NCBI RefSeq assembly: GCF_000186865.1
Contig: NW_008705569.1
Span: forward strand, 127,211-191,210
Length of the DNA stretch: 64,000 nt
Source of the DNA: Aureococcus anophagefferens
Lineage: Eukaryota > Sar > Pelagophyceae > Pelagomonadales > Pelagomonadaceae
Direction of reading: 5' to 3'
In this document: positions 30,601 to 40,779 of the stretch, in pieces
How the letters are laid out: each line of letters starts with the position of its first letter
Numbering within the stretch: the first letter of the stretch is position 1
Notes under the pieces: generated by a model
Databases searched by the model: none
Told to the model about the DNA's origin: nothing
What the model saw: the letters and a program-made list of their open reading frames with translations, nothing else
Translations under genes and position numbers: made by a program

Positions 30601-31366
30601 CGAAGGACCGGAGCACCGTGCGCGCGTCGAGGGGCCCGTGCCGCGCGAAGCGCGCGCGCATGCGCCGCAGGACGTCGTCGAGCGCGTCGTCCGTGTCGCC
30701 GCAGCACCGGAGCAGCTCGCGGTACCGCACGCCGCCGTGGCGCGAGAACCGCCGCGCGAGCAGCGCGAGCTCCGCGTCGGAGACGGGGACGCCCATCCAG
30801 GACAGCCACGTCTCCAGGTCCATGGCGTCGACGTCGCCGCCGCCCTCCTCGTCGACGACCTCGAAGAACTCCGCGTAGTGCTTGCCCGCGGCGGCCGCGG
30901 CGGCGACGGCCGCGCGGAGCTTGTCGACGACGCGGTCCGACATCTCCCCGAAGTGGCGCTCGCGCTCCTTCGCCGCGCTCACGATCTTCTCGCGCGCGCT
31001 CGGCGCCCGCGACGCCGCGGGCCGGGGCTGCTTCGGCGCGCGCGGCGCGCGCCGCGGCGCCGCCTGCCCGAGCCGCGCGGACAGGCGCCGCAGGGAGCCG
31101 AACTCGTCCGACGGGTCCGCCGCCGCGAGCCTACGAGGGGAAAGAGTGACGGCGGGTACCAAAGAATTCGCGCACTTCTGGATCTCCTCGACGAGGGGCT
31201 TGGGGTCCTTGCTCCGCCGCTCCTTGCGCTTGACCTTGCGCGGCGACGACCGCGGCGTCGACCGCGGCGTGTACGTGTGCGTGCTGTCCAGCGACGACCG
31301 CTGCGACTGCGGCGTCGGCGCGTCGCTCCAGAAGGGCGCCGGCGGCGCTGCGGGAGGCGCCAGCAT
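27696..31366 (-). CDS. Large EF-hand and leucine-rich-repeat protein
   Basis: 1197-aa protein in two exons, 31366-28006 and 27928-27696. Order of parts: a disordered basic N-terminus (SPRKVKRKERRSK); EF-hand-like region with one canonical loop DVDGDGRVDFEQF near residue 265; ribonuclease-inhibitor-type LRRs at about 370-590 (LGGLELERCGLGRAGAEALA, YLDVSENDLRNRGAEAVF, LASLDVSENALGPESGAALA); then a long helical region with MARHEFLEALFRVAMRRFTW that recalls EF-hand-related ciliary or cytoskeletal proteins; and an acidic linker before a basic C-terminal helix. The intron is a 77-bp family C introner with a GC donor. The start at 31366 is the first ATG, since the longer frame opens with TTG. Precise role unknown. 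Confidence 0.75.
27929..27997 (-). mobile_element. Introner family C, copy C2 (in EF-hand/LRR gene)
   Basis: A 69-bp element, the shortest of its family, beginning CAGCGTCCTGTGGCCGTGAC and ending TTGCTTGGTAG in gene sense. The perfect 8-bp duplication is gcgacggc (plus-strand gccgtcgc at 27921-27928 and 27998-28005). The intron is 28005-27929 with GC donor and TAG acceptor, and splicing restores DGGDGGARR. Confidence 0.9.
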
Positions 31367-31500
31367 CGGGCTCTCCGAGATCGATCGGTTTCGAGAGGCT
31401 GCCCCAAATTCACCATCGACATACTCACCAGCGCCAACGTGCCGCTGTTCGTACAAAAAGCGTGCTGTGGAACGTCGGAACCCCGTGCCTCGCTGCCACG

Positions 31501-33298
31501 ATGAACACGTTCACGTACGACGCAGAAGGCGGCGACACGAGCAGCTGGAGCGCGTGCTGCTCGACGGACGACCCGCCGCCGATGAAGGACATCGAGCTCC
31601 ACATCGATGACAACGTACGGGGCAGCCCCGAGCGCGGCCGCCACCACCGGAAGAAGCACCTTCACCGGCCGCGGAGCGCGAGCAACACGCGCCGGGCGGA
31701 GATCCGCGATGAGGTCGAGCGCAGCGTCCCGCGGCCGTGACGATTTTTGAGAGAGACTTTGTGGCTGGGAAAACGACGAACCGTCGTCGCCGACGCGTCG
31801 GTAGGTCGAGCGGGCCATGCGCGCCTACCACTTTGGCGAGCACTCGCCGGACGAGCACTCGCCGGAGCGCAAGGCGCCCGACGAGCCGGACGAGGACGTC
31901 GCCGCGCGGCGCGGCGCGGCCGAGCCGGCGCGCGTTCCGAAACGACTACGGCGGCCTTCGACGATGCTGCACGCCGGCGGGAAGCCCCGGGAGGACGCGC
32001 CGCTCGAGGAGGACGAGGACTTCAGCCGCCTGCCCATCGACCGGCTCTACGAGAAGGCCGACGAGTCGTACTACTTCCGCGTGCAGACGATGATCTTATA
32101 CAACGGCTGGTCGTGGTCGACGTGCCAGAACGCGACGATCACCGTCCTAGCGCTCCTCCTGCAGATCTTCGCCCTGAGCTCCATCTGGCAGATGAACTGG
32201 ATCGCGTCGGACGTCGCGCAGTGGGCGGACCAGTGGGGCGACGGGGGCGACGACGTCTTCCCGGACGGCGTCGACTACCCGGCGGACTACCGGCGCTACT
32301 TCCGCGGCATCGACGCCAAGGTCGACGGCCTGCCCGTCGTCATCTTCCTGCCGCTGATCCTGGTGACGCTGACGCTCGTGCTGATGACGCGCTGCGAGAG
32401 CGACGAGTGCCGCGCGGGCTACGTGCTGCTCCGGAGCAGCGCGCACGAGCTCTACGCGGACTGGTGGGAGCTCTCCTGGGGCGACGCCGGCGCGCGGGGC
32501 GTGTGCGTCTTCGTCTGCTTCGTCACGCACCTGCTCCGCGTGTCGCTGCTCTGGTACTACTACGAGGTGAGCGCGAACATGATGGGCAACTCGTCCGGGA
32601 GCTTCGAGTTGCTCCTGGACGCGCTGGCCATGACGTTCATCCTGGAAATCGACAACCACCTCTTCTTCGACCTGCCGTCGATGAATTTCTACGGCGTCGA
32701 GGACCCGAGCCTGCGGGAGCGGTACCTCCACCGCTTCCGCGCGAGCCGCGACGCGCTCCGGTCCATCGTCGAGCACGTGCAGCGCGTGCCGCGGTGGATC
32801 GCGCACGTCTACTACCTGGGGGGGCTGCTCTTCACGTGCCTGTGCTCGCTCATCGTGCTGCGCATCGCCGTGCTGGGCCAGAACTACACGTCCGCGGGCA
32901 AGGTCATGGTCTTCGACGACGACTCGCCGTTCGGCGCGCACCACCCGCAGCTCACCTACCAGTACAACTGGCTCATCTACTCCATGCTCTTCGTCATCCT
33001 CGTCGACGAGCAGATCGTCGCGTACGTCGGCAGCCCCGACAAGCGGAAGAACTCGCGCTGGGGCGTCGCGCGCTGCGCGGCCGCCTTCCTGTTCGAGTGC
33101 CTCTGCCTCGTCGTCATCCGGTACGTGGTCATCGAGTGGATCTTCGGCGTCGCCATCCCCTACTCCGTGTCGGCGGAGAGCGCGCCGATCCGGTTCTGGG
33201 ACCGCGTCGACCCCGCGCCGAACCGGCCGCGGAACGTCTACGACTACGGGTCCTACGACGAGGGCGACACCGGGGACCACCACGGCTCCCTGGGTTAG
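31501..33298 (+). CDS. Polytopic membrane protein of unknown function
   Basis: 568-aa protein in two exons, 31501-31713 and 31805-33298. A 145-residue hydrophilic N-terminus rich in His, Arg, Asp and Glu precedes about seven membrane segments, including ITVLALLLQIFALSSIW, VVIFLPLILVTLTLVLM, GVCVFVCFVTHLLRVSLLWY, YLGGLLFTCLCSLIVLRIAV and FLFECLCLVVIRYVVIEWIF. A large loop follows the first segment. No channel or transporter signature was recognised. The intron is a 91-bp family C introner with a GT donor, and exact removal gives RDEVERAMRAYHF. It is divergent from the EF-hand/LRR gene (about 135 bp) and its stop overlaps the stop of the next, convergent gene. Confidence 0.75.
31722..31804 (+). 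mobile_element. Introner family C, copy C6 (in membrane-protein gene)
   Basis: An 83-bp element beginning CAGCGTCCCGCGGCCGTGAC and ending GCCGACGCGTCGGTAG, with a perfect 8-bp duplication gtcgagcg at 31714-31721 and 31805-31812. The intron is 31714-31804; the duplication provides the GT donor. Confidence 0.9.
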
Positions 33299-34877
33299 AT
33301 GAGGACGTGGGCCGCGGGCCGGACGTCGATCTTGGGCCGGGACGCGAAGTCGCAGGACTTGGCGGACCGGAGCGACGAGAGGACGGCCTCGCCGACCATG
33401 GACGCCGTGTTGACGAAGGTCGACATGGCGCCGCGGACGAAGGTGTTGGAGAAGTGCGTGCCCCGGGCCTCGTGGGCCGGCTCCGGCGCGCCCGAGTCGA
33501 ACTGCGTGTAGACGCCGCCCGGGTTGTCGAACGCGGCCGGGTCGCCGTTCGCGCGCAGGATCCGCGAGCACGTGCCGCTGTTGAGGCGGAGCGCGAAGAT
33601 GTGCTCCGCCAGGGAGAGCGTCGCCCAGTCGAGGAAGGGCGCCGTCTGCTCGAGCAACTCCGCGGCGGTGGCGTGCGAGTCGCAGTCCGCGGCCTTGTGG
33701 CCCGCGCAGGCCGCGCCCGTGTGGGGCCGCACGCCGAAGTTGAAGAACTCGACCTCGACGTCGTCGCCCAGCGCCAAGACGCCCGGGAGCCGCTCGTGGA
33801 GGTACGCGTTGTCCGACGCGACGAAGACGCGGCGGATGCCCGACTCGTCGATCTGCGCGGCGAGCTTCTTCCGGATGCAGTGCCAGAAGGGGTCGTTGCC
33901 TAAAATCAGCCGCTCGATGGCGTGGGCCGACACGTTCGGGTTCAGCTCGTGGATCATCGCGTTGTCGACCGTGCGGATGTGCAACGCGGCCGAGTAGAGG
34001 TGCGTGGGCCTAGCAAGCATGACGGTGACGATTTCTCTCATTTCCCACCCCAAATCTCTCGAAAATCGTCGCGGCCGCGGGACGCCGGCGCGGGCTTCGG
34101 CGCGTCGAGCGCGCGCTGGAGCCGCGCGACGGAGCCGTTGAAGCGCCGGCCGGCGACGTCCAAGAGCGGCTGGGCGACGCCGGGGAGCGCGAGGCGCAGC
34201 GCCTGGCCGACGGCGCAGTTGTCGCCCGTCGCGAAGCCGTAGCAGCCCAGGAGCCGGCCGACGCAGGACGCCCAGGGGTTCTTGCTCGACGCGCCGTAGC
34301 CGCCCATGCGCGTCGACGACGCCATGCGCAGAAGCGTCGTGTTGGACCGCGCGTGGCAGCTCAGGCCCCGCTTCTCGTTGAAGAACGCTTCGTCGCACGG
34401 CTTGTGCGGCTTGTAGTTGGGCATCTTCTTGATCTCCTCCTTGCTGCGCGTCGACGCGGGGTAGCCGCAGTCGAAGACCGCGCAGAGGTAGGCGACGAGC
34501 GACGTTTGGGGCGCGTTCTCGAAGGACGTGAGCTCGAGCCGCCGACTGCTGATCAGCGAGTAGAGCACGGCGTTCGCCAAAGCCTCGAGTTGGTTGCCCA
34601 GGCCGCTGCCGGCGAGCGGGTGCCAGACGACGACGCGCCCGGGCGTCACGGGGCTCAGCGGCGCCCCGCGCTCCGCCGCGCAGCGCGTGATGTTCGCCTC
34701 GGCGCGCCGCGAAAAGGCCGCCATCGTCTCGAGGTAGGCGTCGCGCGGCACGTGCTGCCCGCTCCGCGGGTCGTAGACGCTCGTCGTCGGCGCGGTGGTC
34801 GTCGGCGCTATGCGGAGCGCGATGAGGACGGCCAGGGTGATGGACATCGGTCGGCCGGGGCAGCCCATCGAGCCCAT
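33295..34877 (-). CDS. Fucosyltransferase-like glycosyltransferase
   Basis: 498-aa type II membrane protein in two exons, 34877-34096 and 34009-33295. A signal anchor (MSITLAVLIALRIAP) is followed by WHPLAGSGLGNQLEALANAV, the G-x-G-N-Q motif near the start of GT-B fucosyltransferases, and by YSAALHIRTVDNAM, which resembles the H-x-R-x-x-D donor motif of alpha-1,6/alpha-1,2 and O-fucosyltransferases. Further on is VFVASDNAYLHERLPGVLAL. It probably acts in the Golgi on glycans. The intron is an 86-bp family C introner, GC-AG, and splicing restores APKPTHLYSAALHIR. Its stop TAA and the TAG of the plus-strand neighbour overlap in ttag. The linkage made cannot be read from sequence. Confidence 0.65.
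34010..34087 (-). mobile_element. Introner family C, copy C3 (in fucosyltransferase-like gene)
   Basis: A 78-bp element, CGGCGTCCCGCGGCCGCGAC at the start and GTCATGCTTGCTAG at the end in gene sense. The duplication is gcccgcgc/gcccacgc (plus-strand 34088-34095 and 34002-34009), 7 of 8 identical. The intron is 34095-34010. Confidence 0.88.
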
Positions 34878-34939
34878 CGCGGCCGGTGCAACTTTGTGTC
34901 GTTGCCGCCAACGTGGCAGTGCACTAGTAATCCGTGCGC

Positions 34940-35776
34940 ATGATGGTGCGCTCGCTGTTGTTGTTGTCCACCGTCCACGCCTTCCAGCGACAGCTGCGAA
35001 CCTTGCGCGCCGCTTCGCGCTGCTTTGCGTCGCGCGACGCCTTCCTGCTTTCCAGCTTCAGCGAAGGCGTCCTCGGCAACGCCGACGTCGCCGCGTTGCT
35101 GCGCGAGGCCGTCGAGGAAAAGGCCGGCGATGGAACCATCAAGCTCGCGTTCATCCCGACGGCGAGCTACGCGCTGCGGCGCACGAGCGTGCGGACGCCC
35201 GGCGTGCAGCGGCAGCGGTCGCGGCGCGACGCGAAGCAGAAGCGCGACCGCATCGTCGACTTCTTCGGCGGGCCGGAGCGCTGCGAGGCCGTGACGCTCG
35301 ACCTCTGGGATTCGTCGTTGAAGCACGTCTCCGCCGCGGCGCCGCCGGCGGCCGGCGCGGACGCGCTCGGCGCCTGGGACCCGAGCCTCGTCGTCGTCGA
35401 CGGCGGCAACACGTTCTGGCTGCGCCACTGCATGGAGGACTGGCTGGCCGCGCTCCGCGACTCGGCGGCGGTCTACGTGGGCGTCTCCGCGGGGTCCATC
35501 TGCGCGGGCAAGCACGTGGACACGGCGCTGTGGAAGGGCTGGGACGATCCCGACGTCGTCGAGCCGACGGACTGGGCGGCCGCTCCCGGCCTCGACCTCG
35601 CGGACGGGACGTCCTTCTTCCCGCACTACGGCGACGAATGGGCGGGGCTGGTCGCGGAGAGGCGGGAGCCGCGGCACGAGCCGCTGGTCTGCCTCGACGA
35701 GGCGGGCGCGTTCGTCGTCCCCAAAGCGGGCGCCGCGCGCTACGTGCCGCCGCCGGCGGGGGGTTTAAATGGTTAG
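34940..35776 (+). CDS. Peptidase S51 (dipeptidase E / cyanophycinase-like), possibly plastid-targeted
   Basis: 278-aa serine peptidase-like protein. LVVVDGGNTFWLRHCMEDW matches the D-G-G-N-x-F motif of the S51 family, and YVGVSAGSICAGK carries the nucleophile Ser183 in G-x-S-A-G-S. A conserved FFPHYGDEW region follows. Members cleave Asp-containing dipeptides or cyanophycin. The leader MMVRSLLLLSTVHAFQRQLR has a VHAF|Q site like the plastid preprotein motif. Starts at ATG 34940; single exon. It is divergent from the fucosyltransferase-like gene with about 60 bp between start codons. Confidence 0.82.
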   Translation: MMVRSLLLLSTVHAFQRQLRTLRAASRCFASRDAFLLSSFSEGVLGNADVAALLREAVEEKAGDGTIKLAFIPTASYALRRTSVRTPGVQRQRSRRDAKQKRDRIVDFFGGPERCEAVTLDLWDSSLKHVSAAAPPAAGADALGAWDPSLVVVDGGNTFWLRHCMEDWLAALRDSAAVYVGVSAGSICAGKHVDTALWKGWDDPDVVEPTDWAAAPGLDLADGTSFFPHYGDEWAGLVAERREPRHEPLVCLDEAGAFVVPKAGAARYVPPPAGGLNG

Positions 35777-35897
35777 ATGTACACACACACGAAAAGGAGA
35801 GGGGCGTCGCGCTGCGCTGGCGCCGCGGCCCGACAAGGGCTGCGCGGCGCGGCTGCTGCGACCGCGAGGGGCAATCGAATCATGATGCCGTCGATGA

Positions 35898-37166
35898 TCA
35901 GGCGAAGAACTTCGTCGGCTTCGCGGCGCGGCCGCCGGGCGACGTCGACACGCGGGCCTTGGGCGAGAGCGCGATGTGGTTGCGGCCGAGGTGGGGCGCG
36001 AGCCCCGCGCGGAGCTGCTTGAGGCTGGCGACGACCGTCGACGACTCGAGCTTGAAGTCGCCGTGGAAGGGGCGGTTGAGGTCGCTCGCGAGCGAGTTGA
36101 AGACCGCGAGCGCGCCGCAGATGAACGCGAAGAGCGCGTGGACGCCGAAGGACGCGTCGACGAGGATGCCGCTCGCGTCCTGCACGTAGCCCAGGAGGTG
36201 CGGCGGCGGCGCCTTGTCCAGCGTCAGGTAGCAATAGGCGAGCACGAGCACGACGGACAGGGCCTGGAGCACCTCGAACTGCATCACCGGAATCGACGAG
36301 CTCTCGAGGCTCAGGCGGCGGCCGCGGGCCTGGACGACGCGCTCCGTCGCGTCCAACGCGAAGCCCAGGTCCGGCGCGCGCTGGGGCGCCGCGTCCCACT
36401 GGGCCTGGGCCGTCTGGAGCGTCTCGACGATCTTGAGCAGCTCGTCGTCGTTCGAGGCGATGCCGTCGAGCTCGTCCTCGCGCGACCCGTCGATGAGGTC
36501 CGACGTGTGGGCCCACATGTGCTTGGCGCAGGTCGAGAAGACGTCGCGGGGGGCGACGGTCCCGTCGGGCGCCGGCGCGTCGCGCAGGAGCACCTCGAGG
36601 CGCTTCTTGAGCGGGAGGAGGAGCGTCACCTCCTCGACGGCCGCGGCGCGGAGCGCCTTGAGGCGGTCGCCGGCGTCGGAGATGGTGGACGCCGTGAGCG
36701 TGCCGAAGACGATGGACATGAGGCTGAAGAAATAGCCTCCCTCGCTCGGGTTCGGCGGGGGGAGGTGCGAGAGCATGGCGACGAGCGACGGGTACGCGAG
36801 GAAGCCGCAGAGCGTCACGGCGAAGCGGAACTGGGGCGCGTACCACTCGCCCGTCAGCGTCTGGACCATCGACGCGGCCTCGCGGCCCCGGGCCGCCCGC
36901 ATGGCGGAGACGAGGGGGTGCTGCCCCGGGGACCGCGCGCCGGCGGGCTGCCCCGGCGGCGCGCGGACGCCGCGGCGCGACCGGAAGTGGTCGCCCTTGG
37001 CGTAGGACCGCGACGCGCTGGGCGCGTCCGTGCGGTAGAGCGGGCGGAGCGCCGCGGCGTGGGCCCGGCGCCGCAGCCGCACGATGTGGTGGTGGGGCGA
37101 GAAGTCGCCGTAGCCGCGGACGCCGCGCGCGAGCGCGACGGCGACGACGGCGACGGCGCGGCGCAT
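35898..37166 (-). CDS. DUF4239-like (bestrophin-related) membrane protein
   Basis: 422-aa protein. The leader MRRAVAVVAVALARGVRGYG can act as a signal peptide. Hydrophobic segments lie near residues 115-135 (FAVTLCGFLAYPSLVAML), 148-165, 320-340 (LQALSVVLVLAYCYLTL) and 358-380 (FGVHALFAFICGALAVFNSL). The C-terminal LASDLNRPFHGDFKLESSTV fits the D-L-x-x-P-F-x-G-x-F signature of the DUF4239/bestrophin-like group, which is found in bacteria and plastids. Transport activity is unproven. Single exon. Confidence 0.6.
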   Translation of the reverse strand: MRRAVAVVAVALARGVRGYGDFSPHHHIVRLRRRAHAAALRPLYRTDAPSASRSYAKGDHFRSRRGVRAPPGQPAGARSPGQHPLVSAMRAARGREAASMVQTLTGEWYAPQFRFAVTLCGFLAYPSLVAMLSHLPPPNPSEGGYFFSLMSIVFGTLTASTISDAGDRLKALRAAAVEEVTLLLPLKKRLEVLLRDAPAPDGTVAPRDVFSTCAKHMWAHTSDLIDGSREDELDGIASNDDELLKIVETLQTAQAQWDAAPQRAPDLGFALDATERVVQARGRRLSLESSSIPVMQFEVLQALSVVLVLAYCYLTLDKAPPPHLLGYVQDASGILVDASFGVHALFAFICGALAVFNSLASDLNRPFHGDFKLESSTVVASLKQLRAGLAPHLGRNHIALSPKARVSTSPGGRAAKPTKFFA

Positions 37167-37388
37167 GGCGGCGACGAGGGGGCGGCGGGGATGGCGCTCG
37201 TCGACGGGGCGGCGAGGCTCTGCTGGGGCCGACGGCGGACGGCGGCGGACTGGTTTTTTGGCTTGGAATGCTCCTTGGGAGTTCGCCGACCGACGCGGCG
37301 CTAAAAATGTCTTCGGATCGGCGATGGAAGTTTACTGCTGTCAAAGTGCACGCTACATTACTAACGTCAAAGAAAAAAACGCGTTAGT

Positions 37389-38138
37389 ATGGCCCAGCCC
37401 AAAGCTGGGCGCCCTCCGCGGCCCAAGCCCCTGGGCGACGCGAACCTCCCAAAGCGGAAGAAGAAGGTCAAGGCCAAGGCGCGGCCCCAGGGCGTGCACG
37501 CGACGACGGCGGCGTCGCAGCGGCGGCGCGTGGCCAAGTTCAAGGACCGGCCGCCGCCGCCGTCGCCGGCCAAGGCCGGGGCGCGCGCCGGCGCCCTGCG
37601 GCCCGACTCGCGGCTCCTGCGCGGGTCGCGGTCCGCCCCCGCGCTGCGGCCGCGGCCGCGGCCGTCGTCGGCGTCCATGGGCATCCCCGGCGACATCGCG
37701 CCGCGCGCGACGGCCGCGACGACGCTCGTGCGCCGCCGCGGCGGCGGCGGCCCGTCGCGGGCCTGGTCCGCGGGCGAGGCGACCTTCGCGCGGCGCAACC
37801 TCTGGTACGCCGTGCTCACGCAGGCGCCCGACGCCGCGCGGCCGCGGTCCGCGGGGCTGCCGAGCGGCCGCGCGCCGGCCGTCGCGAACGGAGTGGGCGG
37901 CGCGCGCGGCGGCGCCGCGCCCCACTTCCAGCACTGCGTCGTCCCCGCGGACGACGACGACGACTGCCTCACGCCGCGGCCGACCTTCGTGCAGCGCGTG
38001 CGCCGCGAGGCGGCGCCGCGGCTCCGGAGCGACCTCATGTTCCTCCGCGACGCGGGCGAGTTCCAGCCCCTCGCCGGGTCCCCCGGCGTCGGGCGCCAGT
38101 ACGCGTACCGCACGCGCACACTCATCCCCATATCATAG
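37389..38138 (+). CDS. Basic, largely disordered protein of unknown function
   Basis: 249-aa protein rich in Arg, Ala and Pro, with a Lys-rich N-terminal patch (LPKRKKKVKAKARP). A more ordered segment near residues 130-145 reads GEATFARRNLWYAVLTQAPD, and the C-terminus is FVQRVRREAAPRLRSDLMFL then a Tyr-Arg-rich tail. No family recognised. Codon use is typical. It converges on the next gene, and their stop codons overlap by six bases. Confidence 0.6.
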   Translation: MAQPKAGRPPRPKPLGDANLPKRKKKVKAKARPQGVHATTAASQRRRVAKFKDRPPPPSPAKAGARAGALRPDSRLLRGSRSAPALRPRPRPSSASMGIPGDIAPRATAATTLVRRRGGGGPSRAWSAGEATFARRNLWYAVLTQAPDAARPRSAGLPSGRAPAVANGVGGARGGAAPHFQHCVVPADDDDDCLTPRPTFVQRVRREAAPRLRSDLMFLRDAGEFQPLAGSPGVGRQYAYRTRTLIPIS

Positions 38139-39439
38139 CCGCCGCGCCGACGCGGGCGGGGAGATGGCCGCGAGCTCGCCGTCGATGTCGAGGTTGTCGG
38201 CCCAGGAGAGGAGCTCGTCCACGGACATGGACTTGCCCGGCGCCTTGGGCGTCTTCGGCGACTTGGGCCAGGGCTTGGGCGGCGACTCGCCGCCGCCGTC
38301 GTCGTCCCCAAAGTACTTGGCGACGGCGTCGACCTGGTCCGACGACAGGTCGAACTTTGCCACGACGCCCTGCGGTCGCCGCGGGCTCGCGGGCTTCGGC
38401 GGCCGCGGCGCGAGCGCGATGGGCTGCCGCGGCGCCTCGGAGCCGCCGACGTAGGACGCGCGCATGGCGTCGATCTCGCGCTTCGCCTTGACGAGCGGGC
38501 CCGCCTTCTTCGCCGACGCGGACGACGGCCGCGGCGGCTTGTCGCCCCACTTCCAGTACGTGGACTTGAGCCGCGTCTGGCGCTCCATGCGCAGCAGCCG
38601 CGTCGCCGCGCCGGCGTCGTAGCCGCCCTTGGCCGCGAGGCGCCGCGACGCCGCCGCGACCGCGACGCCGGGGTCCGACGCCGACGACCGCGAGCTCCGG
38701 GGCGTCGCCGCGGGCGACGCCGCCGGCGCCGCGGCCGCGCCGCGCGCGCGCTGCTCGCGGCGCTTCTGCTTCTTGCGCCGCGCGGCGGACACGTTCGAGC
38801 CGAAGGACCGCCTCGGGCCCCGCGGCGGGAGGCCGCCGTCGGACCGCGCGGCGACGCCGTTCGACGACGGCGCGGCGGAGCTCGCGGCGGACCGCGCGGA
38901 CATGGGCCGCCCGGACACGGTCTCCGCGGCGAGGCGCACGGCGGCGGAGATGTCCAGGTCGGGCGGGGGCGACGAGAGCCGGTAGACGTGGTCGGGCGCC
39001 TGGACCTACGAGCGGGGGCGCGTTTTTCGCGGGAGGGCGCGGGCGGCCGCGCACCGGGTGCATCTGCGGCGGCGGCCGCTGCGGGTGCCGCGGGGGCAGG
39101 GCCGCCGCCGGGGGCAGGCCGCCGGGGTGCCGCGGGGGCCTCCGCGTGCGCGCGTTCTCCTCGGGCACGGGCGCGAGCGCCTCGCGGACCTAACGACACC
39201 GGTCCGTCTCTCGTTCGCGTCGCGCGGGGCGCGGGGCGCCGCACCTTGTGCGCCGCCTCGGGCGGCAGCTCGCCGCTCACGAGCTCCAGCGCGCGCCGCA
39301 GCCGCTCGAGCTCGTCGGCCATGTTCTGGTCTGCCGGGGGCTGCCCGCGGCGCTGGGCCATCTGGGCCATGGACGCGTGCTGCTCGGCGATGCGCGCGCG
39401 CTCCATGGCCTTGAACTCCTGCCATGGGCCGACGTACAT
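38133..39439 (-). CDS. Disordered protein of unknown function, three exons
   Basis: 400-aa protein in exons 39439-39245, 39189-39055 and 39005-38133. Both introns (55 and 49 bp) are GT-AG with GTGCGG/GTGCGC donors and phase 0, and both acceptors are followed by GTCC. The N-terminal 65 residues form a likely coiled coil (EFKAMERARIAEQHASMAQM, ADELERLRRALELVSGEL). The middle is Pro-rich. Near residue 260 is RQTRLKSTYWKWGDKPPRP, and the C-terminus has an acidic helix MSVDELLSWADNLDIDGELA. No family recognised; it may be a scaffold. An upstream 5' UTR intron is possible, because ctag precedes the ATG. Confidence 0.65.
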
Positions 39440-39641
39440 CCTAGAGTCCTGGGGCGGCGTCCCCCTAGCCCCGCATGCGTCGTCCCCGAGAGTCTGGGGC
39501 TAGCTGCCCGCTGCCATCACGAGCACTCGGCAACGAAGCTCGCGGAATCACCGACTGCATCATCGACGGTGAAGCGCTCGTAAAGCAGGCATGCGCAATG
39601 GACGCGCGCCTGGTCGAAAGCCATTGGGGCAATAAAACTCA

Positions 39642-40661
39642 ATGACTCGCCGCGCACCGATGCTAGCACCGCGCGCAACAACTTTGAGCGCACCACCAAT
39701 GCTGGCTCGACGCGTGCTGGCCGCGCTGCTCCTCGCATCGAGAGCCGATGCTTTATCGACGGCGAGCGTGCTGCGGAAGATCTCGCCGCTGCACGTCGAC
39801 CGCTACGAGCGCGAAGGCGTCGTCGTCGTGCGCGGGCTCGTCGACGCCGACGTCGTCGAATTGCTGCGCCGCGAGGTCGACGGCGCCGTGGCGGAGCCGG
39901 GCCCGCACGCCGAGGACTTGGCGCCCGGCGGCACGGGCAAATCCTACTTCACGGATCTCGAACTATCGACGAGACGGCCCGCGCTCCGCGCCTTCGCCGC
40001 CGAGGGCAGCGCCGCGTGCGCCGCGGCGCTGCTCATGAAGTCGCGGACGTCGACGTTCCTCTACGACCAAATCTTCGTCAAACACGCGCGCGATCCCGCC
40101 GCGGCGGCCGCGGCGACCGTCTTCCACCAGGACGCGCCCTACTGGAGCGTCGAGGGCTCGCAGATCGCGTCCGTGTCCATCGCGCTCGACGACGTCGACG
40201 AACGCGACTGCCTGGACTTCCTGCCGGGCACGCACCGCCTGCCCGAGTTCCAGCCCGTCCACTTCGCCTCCGGCGAGCCCTACGAGTCGGAAAGCCCGCT
40301 GCCGACGCTCGACGTCGCGGCGCTCGGCGGGCCCCGCGCGCGCTTCGACCTCTCGCCGGGCGACGCGGTCGTCTTCGACGGGCGGCTCGTCCACGGCGGC
40401 GCGGGCTCCTTCGGGCGGGCGCTCGTGCTCCGCTTCGTCGGCGACGACGTCGTCTTCAGCCGCGCGCGCTTCGACTCGGGCCACGCGATCCCGACGCGGG
40501 ACCCCGTCGGCCTCGCCGACGGCGCGCCGCTCGCGGACCACGTCGACTTTCCCGTGTGCTACGTGGACCCGTTCTTCGGCAAGCGCGGCGCGTCGCCCGT
40601 GTCCGTCCTCGAGTGGTCCAAGGGCAAGGCCGTCAACGAGGAGCGCGGGGATTTTAGCTAG
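39642..40661 (+). CDS. Phytanoyl-CoA dioxygenase (PhyH) family protein
   Basis: 339-aa Fe(II)/2-oxoglutarate-dependent oxygenase. TVFHQDAPYWSVEGSQIASV gives the H-x-D iron ligands near residue 160, and FDGRLVHGGAGS supplies the distal His near 250, with the 2-oxoglutarate-binding Arg in RALVLRFVGDD. DFLPGTHRLPEF between them is typical of the family. An N-terminal leader, best from the second Met (MLARRVLAALLLASRADA), suggests secretory or plastid routing. The substrate is unknown, as PhyH relatives hydroxylate many small molecules. Single exon. Confidence 0.85.
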   Translation: MTRRAPMLAPRATTLSAPPMLARRVLAALLLASRADALSTASVLRKISPLHVDRYEREGVVVVRGLVDADVVELLRREVDGAVAEPGPHAEDLAPGGTGKSYFTDLELSTRRPALRAFAAEGSAACAAALLMKSRTSTFLYDQIFVKHARDPAAAAAATVFHQDAPYWSVEGSQIASVSIALDDVDERDCLDFLPGTHRLPEFQPVHFASGEPYESESPLPTLDVAALGGPRARFDLSPGDAVVFDGRLVHGGAGSFGRALVLRFVGDDVVFSRARFDSGHAIPTRDPVGLADGAPLADHVDFPVCYVDPFFGKRGASPVSVLEWSKGKAVNEERGDFS

Positions 40662-40779
40662 GGTTGTTTTTGGGCCGAGCGTGCTGCGAGAGCTAATGTG
40701 CACGCGTCGGCCAGCGCTGCCATCGGATCGACACTGGACCCCCGGCGAGATCGCTGGGCCCCTGAGCATCTGATGAGCG